DNA from: Labilithrix luteola
GTDB taxonomy: Bacteria > Myxococcota_A > Polyangia > Polyangiales > Polyangiaceae
Assembly (NCBI RefSeq): GCF_001263205.1
Contig: NZ_CP012333.1
Location: forward strand, 124,001-188,000
Direction of reading: 5' to 3'
DNA length: 64,000 nt
A model generated the notes under the pieces. It searched no databases. It was not told the DNA's origin and saw only the letters and a program-made list of their open reading frames with translations. Positions 21,048-30,375 of the stretch are shown piece after piece. Position numbers and translations under genes: made by a program. How positions within the stretch are numbered: position 1 is the stretch's first letter; each line of letters begins with the position of its first letter.

Positions 21048-21419
21048 TCAGACGGTCAGCGGCTTGCTGTACTTGTTGACGACCGTACGAACGATCGCGA
21101 TGTTCGACGAAGAACGGTCCGCCGCGAGGTAGATGAAGGTGCCGGGCGTGACGAGCTTGAGGAAGTGAATCTGATCACCGAGCGTGAGGATCATGTCCTC
21201 GAGGTGCGTGGTGAGATTCAGCGCCTTCATGATCTTCTGCTTCTGCTTGACGAGCTCGCTGTTGTAGGCGCTCGCGACGGCAAGGTCGAAGTCGTTGCGA
21301 TTCGAGCGAACGGCGAGGGTCATTCCCGAATCGAGATCCACGAGAGACGCGGCGATGAAGCCGGGGATCTCCGAGTGGAATTTGTCGAGAATCTCGTTCA
21401 TTTCTTTTTCATTGGCCAT
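21048..21419 (-). CDS. Roadblock/LC7-fold protein
   Basis: A 123-residue protein with the Roadblock layout: an N-terminal helix, GFIAASLVDLDSGMTLA, a central helix, LEDMILTLGDQIHFLK, a TFIYLAADRSSSN strand pair and a C-terminal helix. The length fits single-domain Roadblock proteins. In myxobacteria the Roadblock protein MglB stimulates GTP hydrolysis by MglA. This gene sits between two GTPase-type genes on the same strand, so I infer it regulates one or both. It is paralogous to the Roadblock protein encoded divergently at 23150. The upstream gap holds a palindrome and a hairpin. Confidence 0.88.
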   Translation of the reverse strand: MANEKEMNEILDKFHSEIPGFIAASLVDLDSGMTLAVRSNRNDFDLAVASAYNSELVKQKQKIMKALNLTTHLEDMILTLGDQIHFLKLVTPGTFIYLAADRSSSNIAIVRTVVNKYSKPLTV

Positions 21420-21439
21420 TCGAAATCTCCTTCGTCATT

Positions 21440-21492
21440 GCGCAACTCGGTTGCGCCCATTCAAGTGATCACCCATGAAGTGATCACGCATC
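21440..21492. promoter_or_regulatory. Palindrome and hairpin upstream of the Roadblock gene
   Basis: Two symmetric elements fill the 90-bp gap between the pseudo-GTPase and Roadblock genes. GCGCAAC-TCG-GTTGCGC at 21440-21456 is a perfect 7-bp inverted repeat. GTGATCAC occurs twice (21465-21472 and 21480-21487), each copy itself palindromic, so the pair can form an 8-bp stem with a 7-base loop and also forms a 15-bp direct repeat (AAGTGATCACnCAT). No U-tract follows on either strand. They could be operators or an RNA processing or attenuation element; I cannot tell which. Confidence 0.45.
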
Positions 21493-21509
21493 CACACGAG
21501 GTCGGCCGG

Positions 21510-22874
21510 TCAGCCGAACCATCCCTTCTTGGGTTTCTTTAGTTCTTCGATGAGCTCGGTGAGGAGCGTCTCGACGCGCGCGGTCCGCTCGTCGACGCTG
21601 GCGGCCGTCTCCGTTCGAGCTGCGACCTCGCGCAAGACGGCGTCGAGCGACGCAATTCGACGCGTGACGTTCTCACGCAGCTCCCGCACGAGCTCCTCTT
21701 TGCTATCGGCCACCTTTCCGGCGAGCGTGATGGCCGGTGCCGATGCGCGCTCCACGACGGCACCGAGCGCCATCGTCTGCTGTTCCATCTCCTCGAGCTT
21801 CGTGGAGATCGCCGAGACGGCCTCCTTCGTGCTTGCCCGACGCGCCTCGGCGGTGAGCCCGTCGATCGCGCGACGAAGACCGGTGATCGAGGCGACGGAT
21901 TCCCGGCTCGCGACGACGCTCGCGTCGACCGAGCGCACCACCTCGTCGCGCAAATCGGTGCTGATGGTCGCGAGGTCTTCGCGTGTGCAAGTGTGACGAG
22001 CCGCGCGAAGGAGCTCGTCGGAGTTCGTCACCATCTGGTGTCGGAAGACCTTGGCGCCGTCCTCGATCGCCTCGATGCGATCCCGCACCGATTCGATCTG
22101 CCTCTCGACCGACGCCGTCGAGCCTCCGCGTTCCATGAGGTCGATGCGCGCGGCCAGGGCCTGCACGCGGGCATCGAGACTGCTCTCGATGCGTGTCGTG
22201 AGCTCCTCGCCGAGGCGTCGAACGTGCTGCTCGACGGTCGTGTCGAGCACGCGACGAAGAGCCGAGAGAAGCGGGTTGCCCTCGCCGCGCGCGGCGTGAG
22301 GCACCGGTTGCGTTTCGCTTTCCGACACGTCCGATTGAGTCATCGCTTCCATCACGTCGTGAACCACCCGGTTGAAGGTCTCGTAGGCGCCGTCGCCAGG
22401 ACTCGACGACGTCGCGGCATGTGGCCAAGCCGTGACCCCCAGCTCCGCCACGACGGCATCGGCGGTGACGAATTCCGACAGCTCGCTCTGCACGACGTGG
22501 AGGTGCACAGGCACCGTCCGATCGCCAAGCACGTCGCGGACGACCTGGACTGCCTGGCGGTTTTCGTCATGTGCGGAAGGGTCCACATCGATCACGACGA
22601 CAACCGCGTCGGCATCCGACAGGAGCGGAGCAACGTTGGCGATCTCGGGTGCGCCCTCGTGGGCAACGAGCTTCACGATCAGCGGGTAGTCGTCGTCACC
22701 GCCGTTCTTTCGCGGGCGGAGGTCGAACGCGAACGCATCTGCACCGGCAAGGGCGGACGTCAGCCCACTACGCTTGCGCAGCTCGACAAGCGCGCTCCGT
22801 TTTCCGGACCGCTCGCCGCCGACATAGGCGACTTTTGCTTCGACGCGTCGTTCGCGGACGTTGAGGTACGCCAT
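21510..22874 (-). CDS. Pseudo-GTPase paralogue of the MglA-like protein, with coiled-coil C-terminus
   Basis: A 454-residue protein. Its N-terminus (MAYLNVRERR...YVGGERSGKRS) lines up residue for residue with the MglA-like GTPase of this locus (MAVFDLREKR...YDGLAGAGKTT). The Thr of the P-loop GKT is replaced by Arg26, the G3 PGQ is absent, and the G4 NKxD is replaced by VQSELSE, so GTP binding or hydrolysis should be impaired. After about residue 195 the chain is long Ala/Glu/Arg helix with repeated RIESxLDARVQALAARID-like heptads, a coiled coil of some 230 residues, ending in a KKPKKGWFG tail. The ATG at 22874 is set by homology. I infer a structural partner or scaffold for the GTPase system. 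It is the first gene behind the minus-strand sigma-54 site. Confidence 0.8.
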   Translation of the reverse strand: MAYLNVRERRVEAKVAYVGGERSGKRSALVELRKRSGLTSALAGADAFAFDLRPRKNGGDDDYPLIVKLVAHEGAPEIANVAPLLSDADAVVVVIDVDPSAHDENRQAVQVVRDVLGDRTVPVHLHVVQSELSEFVTADAVVAELGVTAWPHAATSSSPGDGAYETFNRVVHDVMEAMTQSDVSESETQPVPHAARGEGNPLLSALRRVLDTTVEQHVRRLGEELTTRIESSLDARVQALAARIDLMERGGSTASVERQIESVRDRIEAIEDGAKVFRHQMVTNSDELLRAARHTCTREDLATISTDLRDEVVRSVDASVVASRESVASITGLRRAIDGLTAEARRASTKEAVSAISTKLEEMEQQTMALGAVVERASAPAITLAGKVADSKEELVRELRENVTRRIASLDAVLREVAARTETAASVDERTARVETLLTELIEELKKPKKGWFG

Positions 22875-22890
22875 CGCTCGGTGCCGCCCG

Positions 22891-22906
22891 AGCAACCTGC
22901 GTACCA
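22891..22906 (-). promoter_or_regulatory. Candidate sigma-54 promoter for the pseudo-GTPase operon
   Basis: On the minus strand TGGTACGCAGGTTGCT has the GG-N10-GC spacing of a -24/-12 promoter and differs from the consensus TGGCACGN4TTGCW at one base. The predicted transcription start is about 22880, only some 6 nt before the ATG at 22874, so the mRNA would be almost leaderless. A second match lies on the other strand in the same gap. Confidence 0.6.
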
Positions 22907-23068
22907 GCGAACATCCAGCGCGCGCTTCGCGTGCCGCGCGCGTGCCGGACACGAACGTTTCCGTCCGCGATCGGATCTCGGACACGGAGTGTTCGGATTT
23001 CGGACCGCGAGCATGGACTCGGTCGTCTCCGAACGAACACCGACGAGCACTCTCGCCGTTCTGCTTTT

Positions 23069-23084
23069 TGGCACGCGCACTGCA
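23069..23084 (+). promoter_or_regulatory. Candidate sigma-54 promoter for the Roadblock-DUF4388 operon
   Basis: TGGCACGCGCACTGCA matches the -24/-12 consensus at all but one base and has exact GG-N10-GC spacing (GG at 23070-23071, GC at 23082-23083). The predicted start is near 23095, giving a leader of about 55 nt with a strong GGAGGAGA ribosome-binding site before the ATG at 23150. A sigma-54 activator gene lies at the end of this gene run. Confidence 0.68.
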
Positions 23085-23149
23085 CCCAGCGCGCAGTCCG
23101 CGCATGCATCGAACGCGATGACGAGCGCGAGGCCTCGGAGGAGACAGCC

Positions 23150-23509
23150 ATGAACGCGAAAGACGCTCTCACGAAACTCAACCAGATCGACGGATTCATC
23201 GGAGCGGCGCTCGTCGACTCGGAAAGCGGCATGCTCCTCGGCCAGGAGGGTGGCGGTACGATCAATCTGGAAGTCGCCGCCGCAGGCAACACGGAAGTCG
23301 TCCGCGCGAAGCGCAAGGCGATGAACAGCCTCAATCTGAAGGACGGAATCGAGGACATGCTCATCACCCTCGGCCGCCAGTACCATCTCATTCGTCCGCT
23401 TCGCTCGCGCGGGACCATCTTCTTCTATCTCGCCCTCGATCGCTCGCGCGCGAACCTCGCGATGGCGCGCCTCACGCTCGCCGACGTCGAGAAGGATCTG
23501 CAGGTTTGA
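23150..23509 (+). CDS. Second Roadblock/LC7-fold protein
   Basis: A 119-residue Roadblock protein: GFIGAALVDSESGMLLGQ, EDMLITLGRQYHLIRPL and a TIFFYLALDRSRANLAMA segment. These match the Roadblock protein at 21048 block for block, so the two are paralogues. The start is fixed by GGAGGAGA about 6 nt upstream. It is the first gene of the rightward sigma-54-type operon. Roadblock proteins act as homo- or heterodimers that bind small GTPases; two copies in one locus suggest a heterodimer or two separate GTPase partners. Confidence 0.88.
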   Translation: MNAKDALTKLNQIDGFIGAALVDSESGMLLGQEGGGTINLEVAAAGNTEVVRAKRKAMNSLNLKDGIEDMLITLGRQYHLIRPLRSRGTIFFYLALDRSRANLAMARLTLADVEKDLQV

Positions 23510-23567
23510 CATTCAGGCGAGAGGCGGCCCCCCACACCGGGCGCCGCATCTCGCCCCGAGGACGGTG

Positions 23568-24608
23568 ATGCGCTTCAGCTTCGCGGAGGTCCAGGAGGCG
23601 ATGGCTCGACTGGCCGCGCGGGCCGAGGCGGTGGAGATCCATCGCTTCGAGTCCGACTCGCGGGACCAGCTCGTGAGCGAGCTCCTACCGACCCTCGCGA
23701 AGCTGATGCAGGACGCACGTTCGCTCGTGGCCGACGTGCAGAGCGTGTGCGAGGAGCGCATCCATCGAACGCGCGGGCCTGGCATTTCGGTCGTCGACGG
23801 GCGACTTCCGACGATCCCGCTGGGGGCCGACGTTCCCGTCGATTCCACGCGCCCGTCGTGGTCGGTCGAAGCCGTTGCCGACATCGCCTATCTCGCGGGC
23901 CTCGAGTTGCGTCAGGGCAGTGAACGACTCGAGGGCCTGACGACCGTTGGCAGCGCCGATCTCCTACTCTCGGAGCTCGACACCGCGCGACGTCGCGTCG
24001 GAAAGGTCCTTCGTTCCCTCGATCACGCGCTCGACCAAGCGGGACTCGCGACCTCGAAGCTCGACTCCGCGGCGGAGCTCGATACCTCGCTCGCCGTTCG
24101 ACGTGCCTATGGACGCTTGCGTCACGACATGAAGGCCATCGGAACACCGAAGGAAGAGACGCTTGCTTCGCAACTGCGTGCCGTCGGCGTTGCGCTCGCC
24201 ACCGTCGTCGGCTGGAAGGGCTACACGAGCATCCGTATTCGCGACCGGCTCCGAATCCGCGAGCTCCAGGGCCGCCTGCTCGAGTGGTTCCGTGAAGGCC
24301 GCGAGCCCACCGCAGGTCTTCGCCTGTTCCAGGACGTCGACACCTTCGTGCAGATCCTCGCAGACGTGAGCAAGCGGCAGGAGTTGAAGCAGCACGACAC
24401 ACGCCTGGTCGAGAGCGCGTGGCGCACGCTGGCAAGTGTCGACGGGGTCATCCCGGCCCATCTCCGCAGCGCGCTGGATCCGTTGCGCGGTCTCGACGCC
24501 GAGCTCGACGCACTCCTCGAAAGTCCGCACCGGGACCAGGTAGACCCATGGAAGGCAACACTCGCGCGGCTGCTCCAGTCTCTCTGCGGGGCGACGGTCA
24601 CTCCGTGA
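23568..24608 (+). CDS. Helical protein of unknown function in the GTPase/Roadblock locus
   Basis: A 346-residue protein that I do not recognise. It has no signal peptide or membrane segment apart from a mildly hydrophobic AVGVALATVVGWKGY. Most of it is predicted helix with alternating charged and hydrophobic residues (for example LSELDTARRRVGKVLRSLDHALDQ), so it is probably an elongated helical bundle. The ATG at 23568 follows GAGGA by 5 nt; the GTG at 23565 is an alternative. Its 3' end overlaps the DUF4388 gene (by 61 bp, or by 4 bp if that gene starts at GTG 24605), so the products are probably made together. Confidence 0.75.
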   Translation: MRFSFAEVQEAMARLAARAEAVEIHRFESDSRDQLVSELLPTLAKLMQDARSLVADVQSVCEERIHRTRGPGISVVDGRLPTIPLGADVPVDSTRPSWSVEAVADIAYLAGLELRQGSERLEGLTTVGSADLLLSELDTARRRVGKVLRSLDHALDQAGLATSKLDSAAELDTSLAVRRAYGRLRHDMKAIGTPKEETLASQLRAVGVALATVVGWKGYTSIRIRDRLRIRELQGRLLEWFREGREPTAGLRLFQDVDTFVQILADVSKRQELKQHDTRLVESAWRTLASVDGVIPAHLRSALDPLRGLDAELDALLESPHRDQVDPWKATLARLLQSLCGATVTP

Positions 24609-25846
24609 TCTTCGACCATCGCCCCCTCGAGACACTCACGGAGCTGGCCAGCGGCCACGCGAGCGGCGAGCTCATCTGTGCCTCGAGCAGCGTCGAGGTC
24701 CACGTCTACTTCCAGAACGGTCGCGTGGCGTGGGCGACGGATTCGGGACATCCCCTCGCCTTCACCAAGAAGCTGCTCGAGGGCGCACGCGTCGACATCG
24801 ACGTCTTTCGGGAGATCCTGGAGTCGTGCCGTCGTGAGAAGAGACCGCTCGGAGAAACACTGATCACCTGGGGTGTCGCGAACCGTGAGGAGGTTCGCGC
24901 GGCGCTGAAGCACCAGATCGACCTCGCGACGACCGCGCTCTTGAACGCCGGCCCGGTCCAGACGCTATTCTTGAATCGATCGTCGCAATTCGCGGCGTAC
25001 GATTCGAGCCTCACCTTTTCGCTCGAGGAGCTGACCGGCGGTCCGCGCGTCGAGGCACCATCCGTCGTGACGTCCGTCCACGAGCGGATGGACCGCCCGG
25101 GCTTGGCAACACGGCTCCAGGCGTTGGTGGGTGCAGACTGGATCGAAGTCCTCGACGGCAACGCCGTCGTCGAGTCGTTGCCATTGCCCTCGAGTGCATC
25201 GCGGGTTTCCACGATGCTGTTCGACGCTACCCTCGGCGACGGCGCAGAGCTCGTGGCCATCCGCACCGGCGAGGGCACGTTGGGGGGCGCGGCGCTCGCA
25301 GAGGCCCGCTCGATCTGGTGTCGGACGTCGCCGGAGACGACCATCGGCGCTCTCGTCGCAGGCCTCACCTCCATCGCCAACGATGCGCCGCCTGCCTCGC
25401 GAGAAGTCGCGTTGGATCCGGGCGAACTTTGGACGACCGCGAGCAGCGAGGAGATCGAGCTCCTTCGGTCCTTTGCCGCGCGCATTCCCGAATTGCGCGC
25501 GGCGTTCGTGACGGATGCCGTCGCCATGGACCATGTCTATGGCGTCGGGCGGCCGTCGATATCCGCCGCGAGGACCTCGTCGCTGGTCGTCGCTCGCATG
25601 CGCGCCCTTCTGACGGCGTTCGATGCGCAGGCCGCACGCACGTCCCCGGACGCGGCTCGGTCACCACGTCGGATGATGACCCAGGAGCCCGATTTCCTGG
25701 TCTTTGCGGAAGAGCTCGTCATCGAGCACATCCATCGCGTCGTCTGGATTCTGCTCGACCGCTCCTCTTCGAAGGGCCTCGGCTGGGGACACGCGAGCGC
25801 GCTCGGTCGTCGTCTGCTCGACTCGTGGGCCAGCAGACGCATCTGA
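24548..25846 (+). CDS. DUF4388 protein with Roadblock-like C-terminal segment
   Basis: A 432-residue protein if started at ATG 24548; the alternative GTG at 24605 overlaps the upstream TGA by 4 bp and gives 413. The first 125 residues fit DUF4388 (PatA-N-like): LETLTELASGHASGELICA, VYFQNGRVAWA, then a helical block GETLITWGVANREEV. The C-terminal part has ELRAAFVTDAVAMDHVYGVG and, later, RVVWILLDRSSSKGLGWG followed by a helix. That order and the LDRSSS strand closely resemble the Roadblock proteins of this locus, so I infer a degenerate Roadblock fold. DUF4388 occurs in signalling proteins of deltaproteobacteria with no settled biochemistry. Likely interaction partner of the GTPase or the free Roadblock proteins. 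Confidence 0.78.
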   Translation: MEGNTRAAAPVSLRGDGHSVIFDHRPLETLTELASGHASGELICASSSVEVHVYFQNGRVAWATDSGHPLAFTKKLLEGARVDIDVFREILESCRREKRPLGETLITWGVANREEVRAALKHQIDLATTALLNAGPVQTLFLNRSSQFAAYDSSLTFSLEELTGGPRVEAPSVVTSVHERMDRPGLATRLQALVGADWIEVLDGNAVVESLPLPSSASRVSTMLFDATLGDGAELVAIRTGEGTLGGAALAEARSIWCRTSPETTIGALVAGLTSIANDAPPASREVALDPGELWTTASSEEIELLRSFAARIPELRAAFVTDAVAMDHVYGVGRPSISAARTSSLVVARMRALLTAFDAQAARTSPDAARSPRRMMTQEPDFLVFAEELVIEHIHRVVWILLDRSSSKGLGWGHASALGRRLLDSWASRRI

Positions 25847-25870
25847 GAATTCATCCAAAATTCGTCGGCC

Positions 25871-25888
25871 CCTGTCCCGTTGGACAGG
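25871..25888 (+). terminator. GC-rich hairpin after the DUF4388 gene
   Basis: CCTGTCC-CGTT-GGACAGG forms a perfect 7-bp stem with a tetraloop 25 bp after the stop codon. There is no T-run, so it may be a weak or factor-assisted terminator. It would partly separate the DUF4388 operon from the sigma-54 activator at 26098. Confidence 0.4.
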
Positions 25889-26097
25889 CCGGCGATCGTC
25901 CAACCTCGCGACTGTTCGATCGCCGGTCGGCACGACCTCGACGAGCGGGTTCCTACTGAGGGAGGAGGCCTGCCCTTCGGGACAGTGCAAAGACGCCGCA
26001 GGCGACCGTACTTTGAGAGCGATCGTTCGCGGCCGTCTCGCGAAGCGAACGGCCAGCGGTACGGGCGGGGGCCACGTCAACGACTCGCCCAGGAACC

Positions 26098-27180
<1,083 letters not shown>

Positions 27181-27199
27181 TTTCAGGTGCAGCGCGCGC

Positions 27200-29242
27200 T
27201 CAGAGCAGCAGGCGGAGGATGTCGACGCGCGAGTCGGCGCCGAGCTTGCTCAGCAGTCGCGCTTGATGGAACTTCGCTGTGCGCGCGGCGATGCCGAGAA
27301 CCTTTCCGATCTCGACGGAGTTGCGCCCGAGCACCACGAGGTCGAGCACCTGTTTTTCGCGGTCGGTGAGGCCCGCATCGGCGGCGAGCTTCGCGAAGCG
27401 TGCGCGCAAGAGCTCGCCGAGCTCGGGAGCAAGATTCGGTGATGCGCCTTCGGCCGGCGGAGGCGCCTCTTTCGGCGGAACCGATCCATCGGACGGCGCA
27501 GGCACACTCTCGAGCGCTGGGGCGCTCGGCTCGGCCGCGCCTCCGTTCGGCGGTTCTTCGCGATGAGCGTCGAGCGCCTCGAACGCGAAGACGACGTGCT
27601 CGACGGAATCGTCGACGTAGCGACCGGCAATGGCCGGCTCGAACCCCAGGGTCACGCCGGCGTCGAACCAGATCTCCGGCGCAGAGGTGACCCCGAAGTG
27701 GAAGCGCGGCATGGGAAGTTGACGCACGCGTGCGTAGAGATGCTCGGAGAGGAGCGTGGACACGTAGCGGACGCCCTTGTCGGCGTGGACGGCGATGGAG
27801 CTCCGGAGCATGTACGCCCCGCCCTCCGGGTTCGCGTCTTTTCGTGACTTCAGAAACGACGTGATGGTGGCGAGCGCGGGGTCGCCACTCACAGCCGATG
27901 GCCAGCCGCCGTTGGCTTCGAGAGTCAGCGCGTAGCCGTTGATACGCCCCGTCGGAGCTCGGAGGACGTCGCACGTTCCGACGCTGGCATCGAGCCAGCG
28001 CTTCACCCAGCGCGCCGTCGACGCACCTTCGTGGGTGGCGGTCAGCGCGACGATGGCCTCGTGATCCTCGGGCCGCGCCGGCTCGATCTCGTGTTCGCTT
28101 TCGTCTTCGTAGATGGGGTGACGGAACGAGAGGCGATGGCGCTCGAGATGGATTCGGTCGGCCACCCAGCGGCTGTGGGCAAGGCTCGGGTTGCGCAGCT
28201 GCGCATCGTAGAACTCCCGCAGTTGCGTCACGACCGATTGATACGAGCTCGGATGGTCGTGGCGGAGCAGCGCCAGGCAGGCGGCGCGCGTGAGCGCATG
28301 AGGCTTGAGGCCCGATGCCGTGGGCTGCACGAACGGGCGAGCGGCAAGCCACTTGTACATCGCGGAGACGTTCGCCCCTCGAGGGAGGGTGGCGGCGAGC
28401 GACTCGAAGACGACGCTACGCGCGACGCAGAGCGTGGTGAGCGCGGTGCGCCGTTCGTCGCTGTCGGCGACGTCCATGAAGGGATGGGCGACCTTGCCGA
28501 GCACCATGCGCTCGTGGCGCTCTGACCAGGGCATTCTCGATTCGAGCGTGACCTCGGCGGCGAGCGCGAGCAGCATCGGGATTCCACGCGAGAACGAGAC
28601 GATTCCCGCGTGCGAGGCCTCTGGCACTTCGCGCCGGCGCAGGTAATCGCTGACCGCTTCGTCGTCGAGCTCGCCGAGCTCGATGCGCTTGCAGAACGGG
28701 GCCACGAGGCCGAGCGCGCCCATACGCAGCTTGGTCAGCTCACGCCGACTGGCGATGACGGCGAGGGCGCGCTTCGGAAGTGATGGCAGGCAGGTCTCGA
28801 AGAACCACGCTTTGTCACGCGCCAGGCGATGGAAGTGGTCGATGACCAGGACTGGTCTCTGCGCGTCGCGGGCGTGGGCCCGGAGCTTCGCCACGGCTTT
28901 GGCGAGCGCCACACGCGGATTGCTCGTGCGCCAGTCGACGCGAGCGCAATACGCGCCAACCCGACGCGCGAGCTCGGAGAATCGCTCGAGCAGCGCGCTC
29001 TTGCCGATGCCAAGCTCGCCGGAGACGAGGACGACGCCGGTCGACTCTTGCTGGTACGCGCTCAGGAACGTGGCAAGATCGCGGTCACGTCCGACGAAGA
29101 GATGGCGCAGGACGTCTTGGATTCGCGAACCGAGGGTCTCGCTGGGAGGCTCACTCGAATCGGAAGGGCTCGTTCGTCGCGACGCGCCTTCGGCTCTTTC
29201 CTTTCGTTGCACTCTTTGCCGCAAACGCGAACGCACTCCCAA
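27200..29242 (-). CDS. LuxR-family regulator with N-terminal AAA/STAND-like ATPase
   Basis: A 680-residue regulator. After a charged N-terminal 45 residues come FVGRDRDLATFL and the P-loop GELGIGKS (75-82), then VLVIDHFHRLA as Walker B and an IASRRE sensor-like motif: a STAND/AAA-type switch ATPase. A middle region (about 330-560) is unassigned. An Ala/Pro-rich linker leads to a LuxR helix-turn-helix at about 617-680 (LTDREKQVLDLVVLGRNSVE). The layout resembles MalT-type regulators that bind DNA when a ligand and ATP are bound. Ligand and targets are unknown. The start is uncertain. It is convergent with the sigma-54 activator and divergent from the glutathione transferase gene. Confidence 0.82.
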   Translation of the reverse strand: MGVRSRLRQRVQRKERAEGASRRTSPSDSSEPPSETLGSRIQDVLRHLFVGRDRDLATFLSAYQQESTGVVLVSGELGIGKSALLERFSELARRVGAYCARVDWRTSNPRVALAKAVAKLRAHARDAQRPVLVIDHFHRLARDKAWFFETCLPSLPKRALAVIASRRELTKLRMGALGLVAPFCKRIELGELDDEAVSDYLRRREVPEASHAGIVSFSRGIPMLLALAAEVTLESRMPWSERHERMVLGKVAHPFMDVADSDERRTALTTLCVARSVVFESLAATLPRGANVSAMYKWLAARPFVQPTASGLKPHALTRAACLALLRHDHPSSYQSVVTQLREFYDAQLRNPSLAHSRWVADRIHLERHRLSFRHPIYEDESEHEIEPARPEDHEAIVALTATHEGASTARWVKRWLDASVGTCDVLRAPTGRINGYALTLEANGGWPSAVSGDPALATITSFLKSRKDANPEGGAYMLRSSIAVHADKGVRYVSTLLSEHLYARVRQLPMPRFHFGVTSAPEIWFDAGVTLGFEPAIAGRYVDDSVEHVVFAFEALDAHREEPPNGGAAEPSAPALESVPAPSDGSVPPKEAPPPAEGASPNLAPELGELLRARFAKLAADAGLTDREKQVLDLVVLGRNSVEIGKVLGIAARTAKFHQARLLSKLGADSRVDILRLLL

Positions 29243-29456
29243 AGACGTCGAGGGCCCCTGGGTATCAACGGCCCAGTCTTTCTTACGATTAATTCGCCAT
29301 CACGTTTGGTCAATCTTCCACCACGCCGCTGGGGTCGCGTCGCGTTGCGCGACAGCGAGCAAGCGCGTGGAGCGAAGGTTCGCGTCCCATCGCATGGCTC
29401 CGTCGGATTCCGCCAGCGCTGACGACGGCGCGACGTCGCGTAACCTACGCGCACGC

Positions 29457-30101
29457 ATGATTCTGTATCACTTCCCCACATCGGCATTCGCGCGACGCGT
29501 GCGGCTCACGCTTGCGCTCAAAGGGCTGGCCGCCGAACTTCGCGACGCTCGTGCGGACGATCGGCACCTCCAAGAGCTGCGTCGCTTGAACCCGTTCCAC
29601 ACGGTGCCGGTGCTCGTCGATGGCGAGCGCGTGGTCTGCGATTCGGTGGCAATCTGCGATTACCTCGACCGGAAGGCTCCGGCGCCGCCCCTTTGGCCGG
29701 AGGGCGTCGCGGGTGCGGAGGCGTTCGAGATCGCCACGGCGACGAGCAACGTCGTGCACATCCTCGCCGATCTCGGCGTGCGCTACGCACCACTCCATGG
29801 TGATGCGAACTACCCCGCCGTCCGCGAAGCCCTCGTCGGCCGCGTGCAGCGTGGTCTCGATCATCTCGCGTCGCTGGTCGAAGCGCGCGCAGGCGCGAGC
29901 CCGTATCTCGTCGGTGGCGCGTGGAGTGGCGCAGACATCGCGCTCTACACGACGGTCGCCTGGCTCGAAGGTCTCGGCCCCCGCTCCGCCACCTATCCTC
30001 CCGCGAAGCGAGTCGTCGACCTCGGCTGGACCCTCCCGCCCTCCCTATCAACCTGGGCCGCCCCACACCGCAACCGCCCCGACGTCCGCGCCCTGGACTG
30101 A
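29457..30101 (+). CDS. Glutathione S-transferase family protein
   Basis: A 214-residue cytosolic GST. The thioredoxin-like N-domain has LYHFPTSAFARRVRLTLALKG with a candidate catalytic Ser/Thr early in the chain, NPFHTVPVLVDG with the cis-Pro and CDSVAICDYLD with the glutathione gamma-glutamyl-binding Asp-Ser pair. The helical C-domain ends with YLVGGAWSGADIALYT, the N-capping box. Probable conjugation or isomerisation with glutathione; substrate unknown. It is divergent from the LuxR-type regulator over 214 bp, which may control it. Confidence 0.88.
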   Translation: MILYHFPTSAFARRVRLTLALKGLAAELRDARADDRHLQELRRLNPFHTVPVLVDGERVVCDSVAICDYLDRKAPAPPLWPEGVAGAEAFEIATATSNVVHILADLGVRYAPLHGDANYPAVREALVGRVQRGLDHLASLVEARAGASPYLVGGAWSGADIALYTTVAWLEGLGPRSATYPPAKRVVDLGWTLPPSLSTWAAPHRNRPDVRALD

Positions 30102-30150
30102 GCCCACCCCCACACCGACCGACACGAACCAATCGAGCCCTCGCCCCCTC

Positions 30151-30375
30151 GAAGAATCGACCGACATTGAGCTTTCGAGGTCATCCGACCTCAAAGAATC
30201 GACCAACATTGAGCTTTCGAGGTCATCAGACCTCAAAGAATCGACCGACATTGAGCTCTCACGAGGGACAGAGGCCTCAAAGAAACGACCGACAGTGAAG
30301 TCTCGTGAGCCCGAAGAAACGACCGACAGTGAAGCCTCGTGAGCCCGAGAACGACCGACATTGAGGTTCTCGGGC
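30151..30375. repeat. Six-copy clustered repeat with stem-loop spacers
   Basis: A 17-nt core, AATCGACCGACATTGAG with small changes, occurs six times, starting at 30155, 30197, 30239, 30283, 30317 and 30349 (periods 42, 42, 44, 34, 32). Copies 4 and 5 read AAACGACCGACAGTGAA. The spacers are palindromic: GAGGTC-ATCC-GACCTC at 30177-30192 and GAGGTC-ATCA-GACCTC at 30219-30234. The last copy has its core inside the 13-nt loop of a perfect 10-bp stem (30343-30352 with 30366-30375). It lies in the 453-bp gap between the GST gene and a membrane-protein gene; I see no other gene in that gap. Candidates are a REP-like element, a binding-site cluster or a processed RNA. Confidence 0.8.

Noticed and set aside
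30151..30375. CRISPR array
   Set aside because: Spacers are repetitive palindromes of unequal length instead of unique sequences, the core is only 17 nt, and no cas gene is near.
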